Positions 62,677 through 64,000 of a stretch of 64,000 nt of DNA are shown one piece after another (within the stretch, counting starts at the first letter, position 1; the number at the start of each line of letters is the position of its first letter). A program made the position numbers and the translations under genes. The notes below the pieces were generated by a model. The model was given only the letters and a program-made list of their open reading frames with translations. It made no database searches and had not been told where the DNA came from. Where the stretch lies: assembly GCF_031628175.1 (NCBI RefSeq), contig NZ_JAVLVT010000003.1, positions 248,001-312,000 on the forward strand, in the 5' to 3' direction. The stretch comes from Lipingzhangella_A rawalii (GTDB lineage: Bacteria; Actinomycetota; Actinomycetes; Streptosporangiales; Streptosporangiaceae).

Positions 62677-64000
62677 CCGCGCTGAGCAGACTCAGTTTGA
62701 CGAACCGACTACTGGCGGCGCTGATCACGGTTCTGGTGATCGCGACCGGGATCATCGCGACCCTGTCGATCCGCCAGGAGCTGATGCCCGACCTCGAGAT
62801 GCCCCAGGCTATGGTCAGCGTCTCCGCGCCGGGTAGCTCCCCCGAAGTCATGGAGCAGGAGGTGGTCGTCCCGCTTGAGACCGCCGTGCAGCAGGTGGAT
62901 GACGTCGAGCAGGTGGAAGCCACCGCCACCAACGGCATGGCCATGCTCTTCGTTCTGATCGACTTCGACGCCGACGCTGACGCCGCCGTCGACGAGGTGC
63001 AGCAGGCGGTGGCCGCGGAGTCCGGAACGCTTCCTGACAACGCCGAGACCGAGGTCATGACCGGCGGCAACGAGGACATCCCCGTGCTGTCGTTGGCGGC
63101 GTCCGCCGACGAGGACGAGGGAACCCTCTCCACCAACGTTCAGGAGCATGTGCTCCCCGAACTGGAGGGACTGCCCGGCGTACGCGACGTGCAGCTCTTC
63201 GGGCAGCGGGAAGAACTCGTGGAGATCGATCCGGATGAGGACGAGCTTGAGGAACACGGGCTCAGCACTGCCGACATTACCCAGGCGCTCCAGGACACCG
63301 CGACCATCCTGCCCGGCGGGTCACTGACCGAGGATGGACAACGCGCGCTGTCCGTGGACGTGACCCGGGAACTGGCTGACCTCGACGACCTCGCCGACGT
63401 GCACCTCATGCCGGCGACGGCTGCGGGGCCGGCAGAGCTGGCGGGTCCCGAAGCAGCACCGGACGGTGGCCCCGAGCCGGTCCGGCTGGGGGAGGTCGCC
63501 GACATTGACTGGGTCACCGAGGACGAGTCCACACTCAGTCGCGTCAACGGTGCGGAGGCGATGAGCCTCATCGTCTACAAGGACCAGGACGCCAACACGG
63601 TGGAGGTCGCCGAGGAGATCCGCACGGCCGTTCCCGACCTGGCCGACGACCTGGGCGACGACGGGGAACTCCTGGTTGTCCTGGACACCGCCCCCTTCAT
63701 TGAGGACTCCATCGACGGTCTGGTGGAGAAGGGGCTCGCCGGTCTGGTGATCGCGATCGCGCTGATCCTGGCGTTCTTGCTGTCGGTGCGTACCACCATC
63801 GTCACGGCCGTCTCGATTCCACTGTCCCTGCTGATCGCGATGACCGCCCTCTGGTTCGGCGGATACACCCTGAACATCATGACCCTGGCCGCCCTCACCG
63901 TGGCGATCGGCCGGGTCGTGGACGACTCCATCGTCGTGTTGGAGAACGTCAAACGACACCTCAGCTACGGCGGCGAGCGCATGGCCGCCATCCTTGCCGG
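62673..64000 (+). CDS. RND-family efflux transporter permease (3' end cut off)
   Basis: 442 codons visible. N-terminal membrane helix (LLAALITVLVIATGIIATL), periplasmic-type domain with FDADADAAVDEVQQAV, and the second membrane cluster beginning GLAGLVIAIALILAFLLSV and containing ALTVAIGRVVDDSIVVLENV, the helix 4 proton-relay motif with two Asp, as in AcrB/SwrC relatives. The outer domain is strikingly acidic. AcrB-type in an actinomycete, without a membrane-fusion partner in view. The start ATG overlaps a 4-codon mini-ORF stop. Confidence 0.88.
   Translation, partial: MTALSRLSLTNRLLAALITVLVIATGIIATLSIRQELMPDLEMPQAMVSVSAPGSSPEVMEQEVVVPLETAVQQVDDVEQVEATATNGMAMLFVLIDFDADADAAVDEVQQAVAAESGTLPDNAETEVMTGGNEDIPVLSLAASADEDEGTLSTNVQEHVLPELEGLPGVRDVQLFGQREELVEIDPDEDELEEHGLSTADITQALQDTATILPGGSLTEDGQRALSVDVTRELADLDDLADVHLMPATAAGPAELAGPEAAPDGGPEPVRLGEVADIDWVTEDESTLSRVNGAEAMSLIVYKDQDANTVEVAEEIRTAVPDLADDLGDDGELLVVLDTAPFIEDSIDGLVEKGLAGLVIAIALILAFLLSVRTTIVTAVSIPLSLLIAMTALWFGGYTLNIMTLAALTVAIGRVVDDSIVVLENVKRHLSYGGERMAAILA

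Overview
The window is high-GC chromosomal DNA from an actinomycete. The marker genes (carD, mshA, senX3/regX3, phoU, MurT/GatD, DUF2516, DUF3263, a BCCT carrier) and the frequent GTG/TTG starts fit the Streptosporangiales, most likely Nocardiopsaceae. Many proteins are unusually rich in Asp and Glu, and an osmolyte-type BCCT carrier and a trehalose-phosphate phosphatase are present, so I infer a salt-tolerant strain. I see no rRNA operon, phage, insertion sequence or CRISPR array.

Layout. 1-8.5 kb: the 3' part of an atypical Ser/Thr kinase, otsB, DUF3263, a SAM hydrolase, a subtilase-like membrane protein that has lost catalytic residues, a repeat island, a VOC protein, a serine hydrolase and small membrane or hypothetical genes. 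8.5-14.3 kb: a large hairpin, a gene relic, tRNA-Thr, and the rlmB-cysS and ispF-carD units, with a foreign-looking membrane gene between them and no ispD. 14.6-21 kb: an LpqE-like lipoprotein, regX3-senX3, phoU, gpmA, a YbjN protein and mshA, which largely reproduces a mycobacterial gene order. 21.2-23 kb: BlaI and M56 protease, then DUF2516. 23-24.3 kb: a second repeat island. 24.3-31 kb: two HExxH metallopeptidases with a membrane hydrolase, divergent from DUF2207 and dtd. 31.2-34.2 kb: a GIDE-type membrane protein, nitrobindin and YgfZ, with a structured leader-like region between the last two. 34.2-35.8 kb: a MerB-like lyase, a thiol protein and a MerR regulator around a textbook MerR operator. 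35.8-45.3 kb: GatD-MurT, and the chain dacB, DUF2342, tilS, hpt, ftsH, folE. 45.4-64 kb: ppa, NERD, small hypotheticals, an exonuclease, BCCT, ALDH, YbaK, an M20 peptidase, DUF421, HMG-CoA lyase, a methyltransferase, an LCP protein, a third repeat island, a Crp regulator and the start of an RND pump.

How it works together. Cell-wall functions recur: dacB, MurT/GatD (lipid II amidation), LCP ligase, BlaI/M56 and a penicillin-binding-like hydrolase. Phosphate sensing (senX3/regX3/phoU) and mycothiol synthesis (mshA) sit side by side. The thiol and metal theme continues in the MerR/MerB-like unit.

The least explained signals are three families of GC-rich palindromic intergenic repeats that lie directly behind stop codons at about 4.8, 23-24 and 60.8-61.7 kb, and a compact leader-peptide-like transcription unit at 32.86-33.09 kb with no gene behind it. 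Promoters commonly show a TAGnnT -10 box a few bases before the start codon, which suggests several leaderless mRNAs.
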